Below are positions 21,936 through 32,056 of a stretch of DNA of 64,000 nt, piece by piece. The stretch comes from Zygnema cylindricum (lineage: Eukaryota; Streptophyta; Zygnematophyceae; Zygnematales; Zygnemataceae). The stretch spans positions 28,986 through 92,985 of the forward strand of contig JBBHKE010002031.1 in the NCBI GenBank assembly GCA_037447655.1, given 5' to 3'. Position 1 is the stretch's first letter; the number at the start of each line of letters is the position of its first letter. Made by a program: the position numbers and the translations under genes. Below the pieces are notes generated by a model. The model saw nothing but the letters and a program-made list of their open reading frames with translations, was not told the DNA's origin and searched no databases.

Positions 21936-22987
21936 TGAAACTCTGTGTCCTCCATTGGTGTCCTCCATTCGACAACAGAGTATAAGAAGCCTCTAGATAG
22001 TTATTAACTAACCCACTTTAAATGGCAACCACTGCTACCCAAGCAAACAAGCAAACAATCTAACTGCACCTTGTGCAGCGTGGATTCCTTTGAGTCCGTA
22101 GAAAAAATAATCTCTGAAAACACCCAACTAGGCGATAAGTTATAAGCCGACAAAAATGCCAATTTATACAACCTCTCAAAGAGAGAGTAGACCATCTACC
22201 AGATATTTCTAAGTCCTAGCTCCCTCTCATAACCCCTATCTACTAACTGTACGAACCCATCAGAATATTGTACAGTATTTAAATGTACTACTGCCGATGT
22301 ACTTTTTGTACGACCTTTGTACGACAAGGCCATTAAGCGGCCGCGTGTCTATTTTCCACTCATCTGTACGTTCCTCGAAATTCCCGCGACCGAATGTTAT
22401 CTCTTCACGTGGCGCCAGGTCATGCCACGTCACTAAATTCCAAAGTGACCATTCTGGGATTTCGGCGATGATGTGCGCCGTTGGATTTGACTTGAAATGC
22501 AATCTCAACCGTTATAAATACTTGCGCGATATTTGTTTCGTTGTCGAAACAAAATGCGCGGTATCCGTTTCAAAGTAGTATCGTACTTCGTACTTTATAA
22601 AACTGTATCTATGCATGCCGTATAGAGATTCAGTTAAATGAATTTGTTCCCTCCTAAATACATATATATTTATCACATACTATAGCATTTAGCATTGGTC
22701 CTATTCTAATAGGATAAAACTGACCAATATCGGCCAACTTGACGAACGGCAGGTAGCGGGATCAAATCCCGAGTCCGTCAGGTATATTTTTAGATACTTA
22801 CTAAAAATAACTGCCTGTTGAACTAAGGCAGCCATTGATAAACCACCCTCTCTATCCTTCAGTGACAACACCAAGTATGGGGGCTAGAGAGAGAGGAGGT
22901 GGAGGCAGGCTGTCCGTCCTTTTCTTTTCTTTTTATACTAACATATTTAAACCTAGAAAATACTTTAGAAATCTATGAATTTCTACA
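21936..22987 (-). repeat. Element A 3' LTR
   Basis: On the plus strand it reads TGAAACTCTGTG...GAATTTCTACA (1052 bases), the reverse complement of a TGTAGAAAT...TTTCA LTR. A purine tract (AAATAAGGGGAG on the minus strand) lies directly beside it at 22988-22999, fixing the 3' LTR identity. It is diverged but keeps a T-arm-like hairpin CGGGATCAAATCCCG at about 22759-22773. The preceding 5 bases are GAAGA; no matching copy was found because the other end of A is not present. Confidence 0.85.
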
Positions 22988-23000
22988 CTCCCCTTATTTT

Positions 23001-23625
23001 CTAGTCTAATTTTACCTTCAGTTTTACTCCACATTTTTCTCTACAATATTTCAATGTAGGAGATGGCACTGGTTTTGTCATCATATTAGCCACCATTTTC
23101 TCATCAGATCTATATACAAGATTCACAATCTTATTCTCAACTTTTTCCCTCACAAAACTCAATCTTATGTCCATATGCTTAACTTTAAAATGATGTTTTG
23201 GATTAGCTGCAATTGCAATGGCAGCTTGATTATCACAAAACACTTCATACACTCCCTCCTTCATATACCCCAATTCTTGCAGCAAGGATTTGACCCACAT
23301 CAACTCTTTCACAGCAGAACAAGAGGCCATGTACTCTGCGGTCATAGTAGACTGAGCAACCACCTTTTGTTGCTTACTGCTCCAACAACATGCACATTCC
23401 CTAAGATACAACACATACCCAGAAGTGCATCTTCTCATAGGTGCGTCTCCAGAACTGGCATCACTCCAAGTAGTGATGTCAGTGTGCTCCCCTCCCAAAT
23501 GCAACCATAACTCTCTAGTTCCCACCAGATATCTCATGACTCTCTTGGCTGCCTCCCAGTCTCTCTTCGTAGGATCATTAAGACTCCTACTGAGTACTCC
23601 AACTGCTGCTCCTATGTCTGGCCTG
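23001..23625 (-). pseudogene. pol: Element A RNase H domain
   Basis: Encodes the copia RNase H, which degrades the RNA strand during reverse transcription. On the minus strand, RYLVGTRELWLHLGG, WSDAS, RRCTSGYVLYL, CCWSSKQQKVVAQSTM, CDNQAA and KHMDIRLSFVRE occur in family order, ending with the stop at 23001-23003. Sister copies read STMEAEYMA; here it is STMTAEYMA, so the conserved first Glu is lost. The reading breaks at the left end of E2 (23626) and continues at 41872. Confidence 0.85.
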
Positions 23626-24672
23626 TGTAGAAATTAATGGTTTTTAAGTATTTTCTAGGTCTGAATAGAAAGAAAGAAGCCGAGGCAGTCTACCTCTAAC
23701 TTCTCTCTCCAACTCTCAAACTTGTCGCAGTCACTGAGAAATTGGAGAGGAAGCTAGAGCCATGGCTACCTAGGCTATCCTGAGGTTTACGGGAAATTTA
23801 TATTAGTCTATGGATTAATTACTAAAAGGTATGTGCCGGCGACAGGATTTGATCCTGGTACCTGCCGGCCGTCAGAGTGTAGATAGCCGGTAGCCTTAGC
23901 CGTTAAGTCTAGAAGTAGTGTTACATAGTATATAGTACGATAATGATTTAAACATGTACACATAGGATAAATCAATTAACTATAACTGTTAACGGGATAC
24001 ATCGATATGGTAGTGTAAAAGTACGAATTGCGGTACGGATAAGAAATCAATACCGCGCATTGATTTCGTAAGCGAAACAAATTCCGCGCATGTATTTATT
24101 ACGGCTACGATCAAATGGAGTTTAATCGGACGGCCGGAATTAGCGCCGAGATCGCGGAAGGAGAATTCGGCGGTTTGTGGGCATTGCCACATCGGATAAC
24201 ACGTGGCGATGTAACATTGTAGCGTGGCATCTCAGAGGATTAAAGGAGCGAATCCGGATATTCCACGTGTGGACATTTAGGCCATGTCGTACAATGTCTA
24301 TACATAAAGTACACCGGCAGCTGTACTTTTGCGTACGGAAGTGTAATTTGATTGGTTCCGTACATCACTAGATAGAGTCAGGGAGAGAGATATGACTTAA
24401 AAAAATTAGAAGATAGGACCCTCTCTCCCCGAGAGCTTCTATACAAAAGGTCAACTTTGACCCTCTATAACTTACTACTCAGGGGAGCAAATTCAAAGAT
24501 TATTTTTGCTATCGACTCACGGGAGTCTTGCCTTTACAGGGGTGAAGGTGGTCAGTGTTTTTGTCTGCCAGGGTGGCAGTTATTTTTGCTTAAACACAAA
24601 GGGGTCAGGATTATCCTAGAGGCTTTTTGGAAGCTGTCCACTCTGAGGACTTATGGAGGTCTCACAGTTTCA
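23626..24672 (+). repeat. E2 5' LTR
   Basis: 1047 bases, TGTAGAAATTAATGG...GTCTCACAGTTTCA. It is followed at once by the primer-binding site at 24673. It resembles 40821-41866 closely, with scattered substitutions, as expected for the two LTRs of one aged insertion. Confidence 0.95.
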
Positions 24673-24676
24673 GGTT

Positions 24677-25596
24677 ATGCGCCCACCCTCTAGGGTACCA
24701 ATCTTTAATGGAACTGGCTTCATATACTGGGAAAGTATGATGATAGGAGCTCTATGCGAAAAAAGTTTTTGGGGGATAGTGAGTGGACGATTGGGGCGTC
24801 TATCAAGTCTTGGAATTCCTCCTGGGTTTGGAGGAAGCAGATTCACCAGGAAAGACGATTCACCTTCAACGGAGGAAACAAAGGAAAGAGAGGTGGTGGA
24901 CAAAGGAAAGGAGAAGGAAGCGACCACACCAATAGCAACTGGTTCGGCATTCATATCACCTATTCCTAGGAACAAAGAGAATGATACTGAAACCTGGGAC
25001 TTCAACAATTTGGCGGCAAAGCACTTCATCCTACGCCATCTCACTCAAAGACTTGCAAGTCCTCATTTGCAGATAGAAAGGGCATCTGATCTTTGGATGG
25101 CTCTCATAGAGATGTACCGAAGTGGTACGATTCAGCAACAACAGTTGGTTGATCCGAAAGTTAAGGAGTATGTATACAAAGGGGAAAATATGTTGGATTT
25201 TTGCAATGAGCTTGTTACACTCTTCATGGAGCTAGAGAGTGCGGGAAAAGTTTTTAGTGAAAAAGAAAAGGTTAACTGTTTACTGATGAAGTTACCTGAT
25301 GAGTTCAAGAACATGTCAACCGTGTGCAGGACTTGCCTGACTCAAGGTGGATATGGAACTCAGTGGTAGGGATGATTCTCGTTCGAGAGAATACGATTGA
25401 GATCCAAAAGGGAGGAAAGAGTGGCCAAGCCTTGGCAACAGCGACCGATTGGAGGAACAAGGATTTCAGAAACCAGTCGGAAACTATGGGGGTAGGGAGC
25501 AGAAAAAACAGGTTGACGAGTTTGAACCAAGGGCTCCCAAAGGTTTATGTCATTTTTGTAAGAAACCGGGCACTATATGGCAGAGTGCACTAAGCT
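24677..25596 (+). pseudogene. gag: E2 gag
   Basis: An open frame starts in the LTR (ATG at 24653) or at the primer-site ATG (24677) and reads FNGTGFIYWESMMIGALCEKSFWG. A low-complexity linker, then TETWDFNN, KHFILRHLTQRL, ERASDLWMALIEMYRS, FMELESAGKVFSEKEKVNCL and LPDEFKN follow, the usual order of copia Gag (UBN2-like). A frameshift near 25320 moves the reading to CRTCLTQ and then to another frame. The knuckle region (VIFVRNRALYGRVH in the shifted frame) is cut by the E3/E4 insertion at 25601 and resumes at 37431. Confidence 0.8.
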
Positions 25597-25601
25597 ATCC
25601 G

Positions 25602-26649
25602 TGAAACTGTGAGACCTCCATAAGTCCTCAGAGTGGACAGCTTCCAAGAAGCCTCTAGGATAATCCTAACCCCTTTGTGTTTAAGCAAAAATAACTGCCA
25701 CCCTGGCAGACAAAAACTCTGAGCAACTTCACCCATGTGAAGACAAGACTCCCTTGAGTCGATAGCAAAAAGAATCTCTGAATTTGCTCCCCTGAGCAGT
25801 AAGTTATGGAGGGTCAAAGTTGACCTTTTGTACAGAAGCTCTCTGGGAGAGGGGGTCCTATCTTCTAATTTTTCTAAGTCCTGTCTCTCTCACAGACTCT
25901 ATCTACTGATGTACGGAACCAATCAGAATTGAGTTCCGTACGCAAAAGTACAGCTGCCGGTGTACTTTATGTACGGACATTGTACGACATGGCCAAAATG
26001 TCGACACATGTCAAATCCGGATTCGGTGCCATAATCTCCGGAGATTCCACAATCCAACGGAATTTCGCCACGCGTCATCCGATGTGGCGATGGCCACAAA
26101 CCGCCGAAATCTTCCTCCGCGATCTCGGCGCTAATCCCGGCCGTCCGATTAAATTCGGCTTTAATCGTAGCCGTAATAAATACATGCGCGGTATTTGTTT
26201 CATTTACGAAACAAATGCGCGGTACTGATTTTTGTCCGTACCGTAAGTCGTACATTATATATTACTGGATCTATGTATCCCGTAATTCATTTCAGTTAAA
26301 TGGTTTATCGCACGTATACATATTTAAATAAATATCAAACTATATGATACGTAACACTACCGCTAGACTAAACGGCTAAGGCTACCGGCTATTTCCTGCC
26401 TGCCGGCCGGTAGGTACAAGGATCAAATCCTGCCGCCGGCACATGACTTTTACTTAAATAATAAACCCTAATATAAAATTCCCGTAAACCTCAGGATAGC
26501 CGAGGTAGCCACGGCTCTAGCTTCCTCTCCAATTTCTCAGTGACTGCGACAAGTTTGAGAGTTGGAGAGAGAAGTTAGAGATAGACTGCCTCGACTTCTA
26601 TATTTCTTTTCAGACCTAGAAAATACTAATAAAACCATTAGTTTCTACA
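25602..26649 (-). repeat. E3 3' LTR (left LTR of the double element)
   Basis: Plus-strand reading TGAAACTGTGAGACC...AGTTTCTACA, 1048 bases. The purine tract beside it (AAAATAAGGGGAG on the minus strand, 26650-26662) marks it as a 3' LTR. Confidence 0.93.
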
Positions 26650-26662
26650 CTCCCCTTATTTT

Positions 26663-29600
26663 CTAGTCAATCTTTAATTTCAGACCACACTTCTCCCTGC
26701 AAAAAATTAGCTTAGGGGAAGGCACAGGTTTGGTCATCATATCTGCTACCATCTCACTATCTGGTCGGTACTCTAAACTGATTACTTTGTTTTCTACTTT
26801 CTCTCTAACAAAGCTGAGTCTGATGTCCATGTGTTTGGCTTTAAAATGATGTTTAGGATTGGCAAAAATAGCGATTGCTGCTTGATTATCACAAAAAACT
26901 TTCTGCACACCACTCTTAAGGTGACCAAGCTCACCAAGCAAAGACTTGACCCACATCAATTCTTTTACAGCAGAGCAAGAGGCCATAAACTCAGCCTCCG
27001 TGGTGGATTGAGCAATAACCTTTTGCTGCTTGCTACTCCAACATCAAGCCCCATCACCCACATATAATACTTATCCAGAAGTACATCTCCTCATCAGAGC
27101 ATCACCATAACTGGCATCACTCGAAGTAGTGATCTCATTATTTTCCCCACCCAAATGCTACCATAGATCCCTAGTTCCTATCAAATATATAAGAACTCTC
27201 TTAGGTGCCTCCCGATCCTTCTTAGTGGGAGCATTTAAACTTCTACTCAGCACTCCTAAAGCAACATTTAAATCCGACCGGGTACAATTCATACAATAGA
27301 TTAGGCTTCCCACTACTTGCTTGTAAGGAATAGTCTGCATGAACTTCTATTTTTTAGGACTTAATTCCTCGTCAAAGACTATCACTCCTTCTTCCTCACT
27401 CCCCTCAATTCCCTTCATTAACTACATTGGAGTTGTACAACTATTAGCTTTATCAATCTAAAATTTTTCCAGCATGTTCCCTAATGATTCCTTTTGAGTC
27501 AATCTTATAATCTTTCTTTCTTGGTCTCTTTCTACTTGACTTCCCAAAATATATTTTGCTTCCCCCATATCCTTCATTTAAATCTCCCCTTAAGATCGGT
27601 TTTCAGTTTATTAATTTTTTCCATTGATTTACTTAAAACAAGCAAATCATCAACATAAATTCCAATAAATATAAAACCTTCCTCATCTTCGAAAACATAG
27701 ATTGAGTGATCTGAGCTGATCCGAATATATCATAGACCGGTAAGAAACTCATCAAGCTTCTTATTCCACTGTCGAGGCGCCTGTTTCAAACCATAAAGAG
27801 ATTTAATCAGCCGGCATACCTTACTCTCCTCTCATTCTTCCACAAACCCTTCGGGTTGTCGCATGAAGATCTCCTCTTCCAATTCTCCATGCAAAAAGGC
27901 TGTTTTGATATCCATCTGGTGCACTTCCATGTCTTCCGCCGCTGCTAAACTGAGAAGTATGCGAACGGAGGGAAATCTGACCACCGGGGCAAAGGTTTCC
28001 TCGTAGTCAATTCCTTCCTTTTGTGTAAATCCCTTTGCCACTAGTCGGGCCTTGTAGCGCTCGATTGTGTTATCTGGGTTCAGTTTTAGTTTGAAAACCC
28101 ACTTACAACCGATTGGTTTTCGGTTAGGTGGACAGTCCACCAGCTCCCAAGTATCGGCTGCCATGATTGAAGCCATCTCCTCATTGATGGCTGTCTTCCA
28201 CCGGTTTCTTTATGGACAAGTCATCGCCTCTCGATAAGTTTGAGGTTTATCTTGATGAGATAGTTTAGTTACCTTGTTATTAACCTGTTTTTCTTGCAGT
28301 CTTTTGCTACTTCTCCTCCCCCCCTCAAAATCTGAGGCCGGAATAGATGGTTCTCGTGGATTCTTTCGAACAAACTCGGCTTCTCCCCTATCCCTTGATT
28401 CCGAATCAATTTCCACCACGTCTTCCGCTTCGAGTAAAGTTGTCACTGGAGTTTCCACAGCCGAGTCTTTTTCGGTCTGATTTGTTACTGCAAGAATGTC
28501 ATCGTCTCTAAAACCTGGATAGTTAGGAAGCTCAAAGTCATCAGAATTTTCTGACTCAAATCTGATTTTTACTGACTTTGTATATTTGAAGGGATCCACA
28601 GACTTTCCTTCATCCATAACTACTAGATGCTTTACTAAGATTATATCTTCCCTTTTTAGATCATAAACTCTATATCCTTTAACATCCTCATCATATCCTA
28701 ATAAGTATCCCGGTTTTCCTTTAGATCTAGCTTCCATTTGGACGGATCAGTATCTAGACTAAATACTTGACTGCCGAAAACCTTTAAGTGAGATATATCT
28801 GGTTTCCGGTTTGTCGATATCTCATAAGGTGTTTGCTCCTTTATAGCTAAAGTAAGAACTTCATTTTTGAGGTAATTAGCACAGTTCATTACTTCTACCC
28901 AAAACCTTTTTCCTATCTTTTTATCCGACAACATACTTCTAGCACTATCACTTAGTATTCTATTTAACCTTTCATCTACCCCATTCTGTTCCAGATTTTC
29001 TGGAACTGTCTTTTGGTGTTGGACCCCATCTTCCCTCAGAAAATCCTCAAACAGGTTAGAAGTATACTCTCCACCATTGTCACTCCTTACTCTCTTGATT
29101 GGATTTTCATGGAGTTTTTCGCTCGATGCTATATATTGACTAAAACAATCCTGATCTTCTGACTTGTTTTTCAAAAAATACACCCGGGAATACCGAGACC
29201 AATCATCAGTTATAGTCATCATAAATCTCTTTTTCCCCGTTGAGGGCACTCTTGCCGGTCCCCAAATATCTGTGTACTAGATCTAGATTTTTTTCTCCCT
29301 TATACGTGGCTGTTTTAGGAAAGGGTAATCTGTGTGCTTTACCTTGAGCACATCCACTACAATCACTTATATCATCATTCTCACTAAACTGAATCCCTTC
29401 CACTTCTCCCATCTTTTTCATCTCTCTTAACTTATCTAGATTCACATGCCCAAGCCTCTTATGCCACATCATAATATCATGAACACCAACATAATAAAAT
29501 TTCTTCTTTTCATTATTTAAGATCAGCCTAAACATCCCATGGCTACCTTTCTCAGCAATGAAATAGACATCCTCATCAAAACTAGCAGTAAAGACTCCTT

Positions 29601-29955
29601 CCCTAGTGCTAGTGAAAAAATCCTTATCATCTAATAGAGATGTAGAGATAAGGTTTTTGTTCAGCTCCGGAATAAATAATACATCGGAGAATGTTAATAT
29701 GGATGTCTTTCATTCTACTAACACTTTTAGATCTACTGATCCTACAAGAGTAGTGGTGACTATCCTCCCATCTCCGTACTCTATCTCTACGTTGGTAATC
29801 TTTCTTATCTTAGTGAACAGGTGTCTATCCTTACACATGTGCATGGAGGCACTTGAATCTACAATCCAGCGTGCTTCACCTTTCAATCCACCGTAAGCAC
29901 ATTTCTGCCTTCGTGGAATTTCGACCTCATTTTTCGCCTCCAACTCCTCAATCAA
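26663..29955 (-). pseudogene. pol: E3 pol polyprotein
   Basis: Protease, integrase, RT and RNase H in copia order, broken by several stops and frameshifts. The protease motif reads DSSAS instead of DSGAS (about 29860), a change of the active-site Gly. Pre-integrase HKRLGH and CSGCAQGK are intact (about 29460 and 29350). The integrase core has RSDNGGEY (about 29090) and QNGVDERLN (about 28985). RT begins with [19 protein letters not shown] (about 28145) and runs to [11 protein letters not shown], then breaks. The catalytic IYVDDLLVL survives near 27650. RNase H (CDNQAA about 26890; MADMMTKPVPSP) ends in a stop at 26663. The frame break between 29210 and 29250 falls in the integrase N-terminus. 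Confidence 0.9.
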
Positions 29956-30053
29956 AAGGAGCTCATTGTCCTCGTCTTCGGATTCAGCCTCAAGTACCTG
30001 TGTGACAAGGGCCTTTTTCTTTCCTCTCAGGGTACCACCGGTCTGCCCCTCTT

Positions 30054-30992
30054 TTAACCAAGCTCGGTTAGCTCAGTGCACTCTGCCATATAGTGCCTCG
30101 GTTTCTTACAAAAATAACATAAACCTTTGGGAGCCCTTGGTTCGAACTCGTCAACCTGTTTTTTCTGCTCCCTACCCCCATAGTTTCCGAGTGGTTTCCG
30201 GGAATCCTTGTTCCTCCAATCCGTCGAAGTTGCCAAGGCTTGGCCACTCTTTCCTCCCCTTCGGATCTCAATCGTATTCTCTCGAACGAGAATCATCCCT
30301 ACCACTGAATTCCATATCCACCTTGAGTCCGGCAAGTCCTGCACATGGTTGACTATGTTCCCGAACTCATCAGGTAACTTCATCAGTAAACAATTAACCT
30401 TTTCTTTTTCACTAAAAACTTTTCCCGCACTCTCTAGCTCCATGAAGAGTGTACCAAGCTCATTGCAAAAATCGAACATAATTCCCCCTTTGTATACATA
30501 CTCTTTAACTTTCTGATCACCCAACTGTTGTTGCTGAATCGTACCACTTCGGTACATCTCTATGAGAGCCATCCAAAGATCAGATGCCCTTTCTACCTGC
30601 AAATGAGGACATGCAAGTCTTTGAGTGAGATGGCGTACGATGAACTGCTTTGCCGCTATATTGTTGAAGTCTGAGGTTTCAGTATCATTCTCCTCGTTCC
30701 TCGGAATAGGTGACATGAATGCTAAACCAGTTGTTATTGGTGTGGTCGCCTCCTTCTCCTTTCCTTTGTCTACCACCTCTCCTTCTTTTGTTTCCTCCGT
30801 TGAAGGTGGATCCTCTTTTTTGGTGAATGTGCTTCCTCCAAACCCTGGAGGAATTCCAAGACTTGATGGACGCCCCAACCATCCACTCACTATCCCCCAA
30901 AACCATTTTTCGCATAGAGCTCCTATCATCATACTTTCCCAGTATATGAAGCTAGTTTCATTAAAGATTGGTACCCTAGAGGGTGGGCCCAT
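30054..30992 (-). CDS. gag: E3 gag, long intact frame
   Basis: The best Gag frame in the window. From the primer-site ATG (30992) it reads MGPPSRVPIFNETSFIYWESM and stays open for about 312 codons to 30054. The frame is also open upstream into the LTR. Blocks in order: FIYWESMMIGALCEK, a Lys/Glu/Pro-rich linker (KKEDPPSTEETKEGEVVDKGKEK-type), TETSDFNNIAAKQF, ERASDLWMALIEMYRSGTIQQQQ, FMELESAGKVFSEKEKVNCLLMKLPDEF, and the zinc knuckle CYFCKKPRHYMAEC (CX2CX4HX4C). In sisters the first knuckle block is CHFCKKPGHYMAEC. It ends just after the knuckle at a stop, so the link to protease is through another frame. Copia Gag normally runs into pol as one polyprotein; here that link is lost. Confidence 0.8.
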   Translation of the reverse strand: MGPPSRVPIFNETSFIYWESMMIGALCEKWFWGIVSGWLGRPSSLGIPPGFGGSTFTKKEDPPSTEETKEGEVVDKGKEKEATTPITTGLAFMSPIPRNEENDTETSDFNNIAAKQFIVRHLTQRLACPHLQVERASDLWMALIEMYRSGTIQQQQLGDQKVKEYVYKGGIMFDFCNELGTLFMELESAGKVFSEKEKVNCLLMKLPDEFGNIVNHVQDLPDSRWIWNSVVGMILVRENTIEIRRGGKSGQALATSTDWRNKDSRKPLGNYGGREQKKQVDEFEPRAPKGLCYFCKKPRHYMAECTELTELG

Positions 30993-30996
30993 AACC
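30984..30996 (-). promoter_or_regulatory. E3 primer-binding site (initiator tRNA-Met anticodon-arm type)
   Basis: On the minus strand GGTTATGGGCCCA lies directly after the LTR end. Its complement TGGGCCCATAACC is the anticodon stem-loop sequence of plant initiator tRNA-Met. This matches the internal (half-tRNA) priming known for Drosophila copia and yeast Ty5 rather than 3'-end priming. Confidence 0.85.
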
Positions 30997-32043
30997 TGAA
31001 ACTCTGAGACCTTATAAGTCCTCAGAGTAGATAGCTTCCAAGAAGCCTCTAGGATAATCCTGACCCCTTTGTGTTTCAGCAAAAATAATTGCCACCTTGG
31101 CAGACAAAAACCCTGACCACCTACACCCTTGTGAAAAGAAGACTCCCCTAAGTCGATAGCAAAATGAATCTCTGAATTTGCTCCCCTGAGCAGTAAGTTA
31201 TGGAGGGTCAGAGTTGACTTTTTGTACAGTAGCTCTCTGGGAGAGAGGGTCCTATCTCCTAATTTTTCTAAGTCCTATCTCTCTCACAGAATCTATCTAC
31301 AGATGTACGAAACCAATCAGAATAGAGTTCCGTACGCAAAAGTACAGCTGCCGGTGTACTCTAGGTACGGACATTGTACGACATGGCCCAAATGTCGACA
31401 CATGTCATATCAGGATTTGGTGCCATAATCTCCGGATATTCCACGATCCAATGTAATTTCGCCACGCGTCATCCGATGTGGCGATGGCCACAAACCGCCG
31501 AAATCTTCCTCCGCGATCTCGGCGCTAATCTTGGCCGTACGATTAAATTCGGATTTAATCGTAGCCGTAATAAATACATGCGCGGTATTTGTTTCACTTA
31601 CGAAAAAAATGCGCGGTATTGATTTTTGTCTGTACCGTAATTCGTACATTATATATTATTGGATCTATGTATCCCGTAATTCATTTCTGTTAAATGATTT
31701 ATCGCACGTATAATCATTTAAAAAAATATCGAACTACATATTACATAATACTACGGGTAGACTTAACGGCTAAGGCTACCGGCTATTTCCTGTCTGCCTG
31801 CCGGTAGGTACAAGGATCAAATCCTGCCGCCGGCACATACCTTTTAAATAAATAAATAAACCCTAATATAAATTCCCGTAAACCTCAGGATAGCCGAGGT
31901 AGCCACGGCTCTAGCTTCCTCTCCAATTTCTCAGTGACTGCGACAAGTTTGAGAGTTGGAGAGAGAAGTTAGAGATAGACTGCCTCGACTTCTATATTTC
32001 TTTTCAGACCTAGAAAATACTAATAAAACCATTAGTTTCTACA
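30997..32043 (-). repeat. Shared central LTR of E3/E4
   Basis: 1047 bases, TGAAACTCTGAGACC...TAGTTTCTACA on the plus strand. It has a primer-binding site on its left (for E3) and a purine tract on its right (for E4), so it acts structurally as 5' LTR of one unit and 3' LTR of the other. Confidence 0.93.
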
Positions 32044-32056
32044 CTCCCCTTATTTT

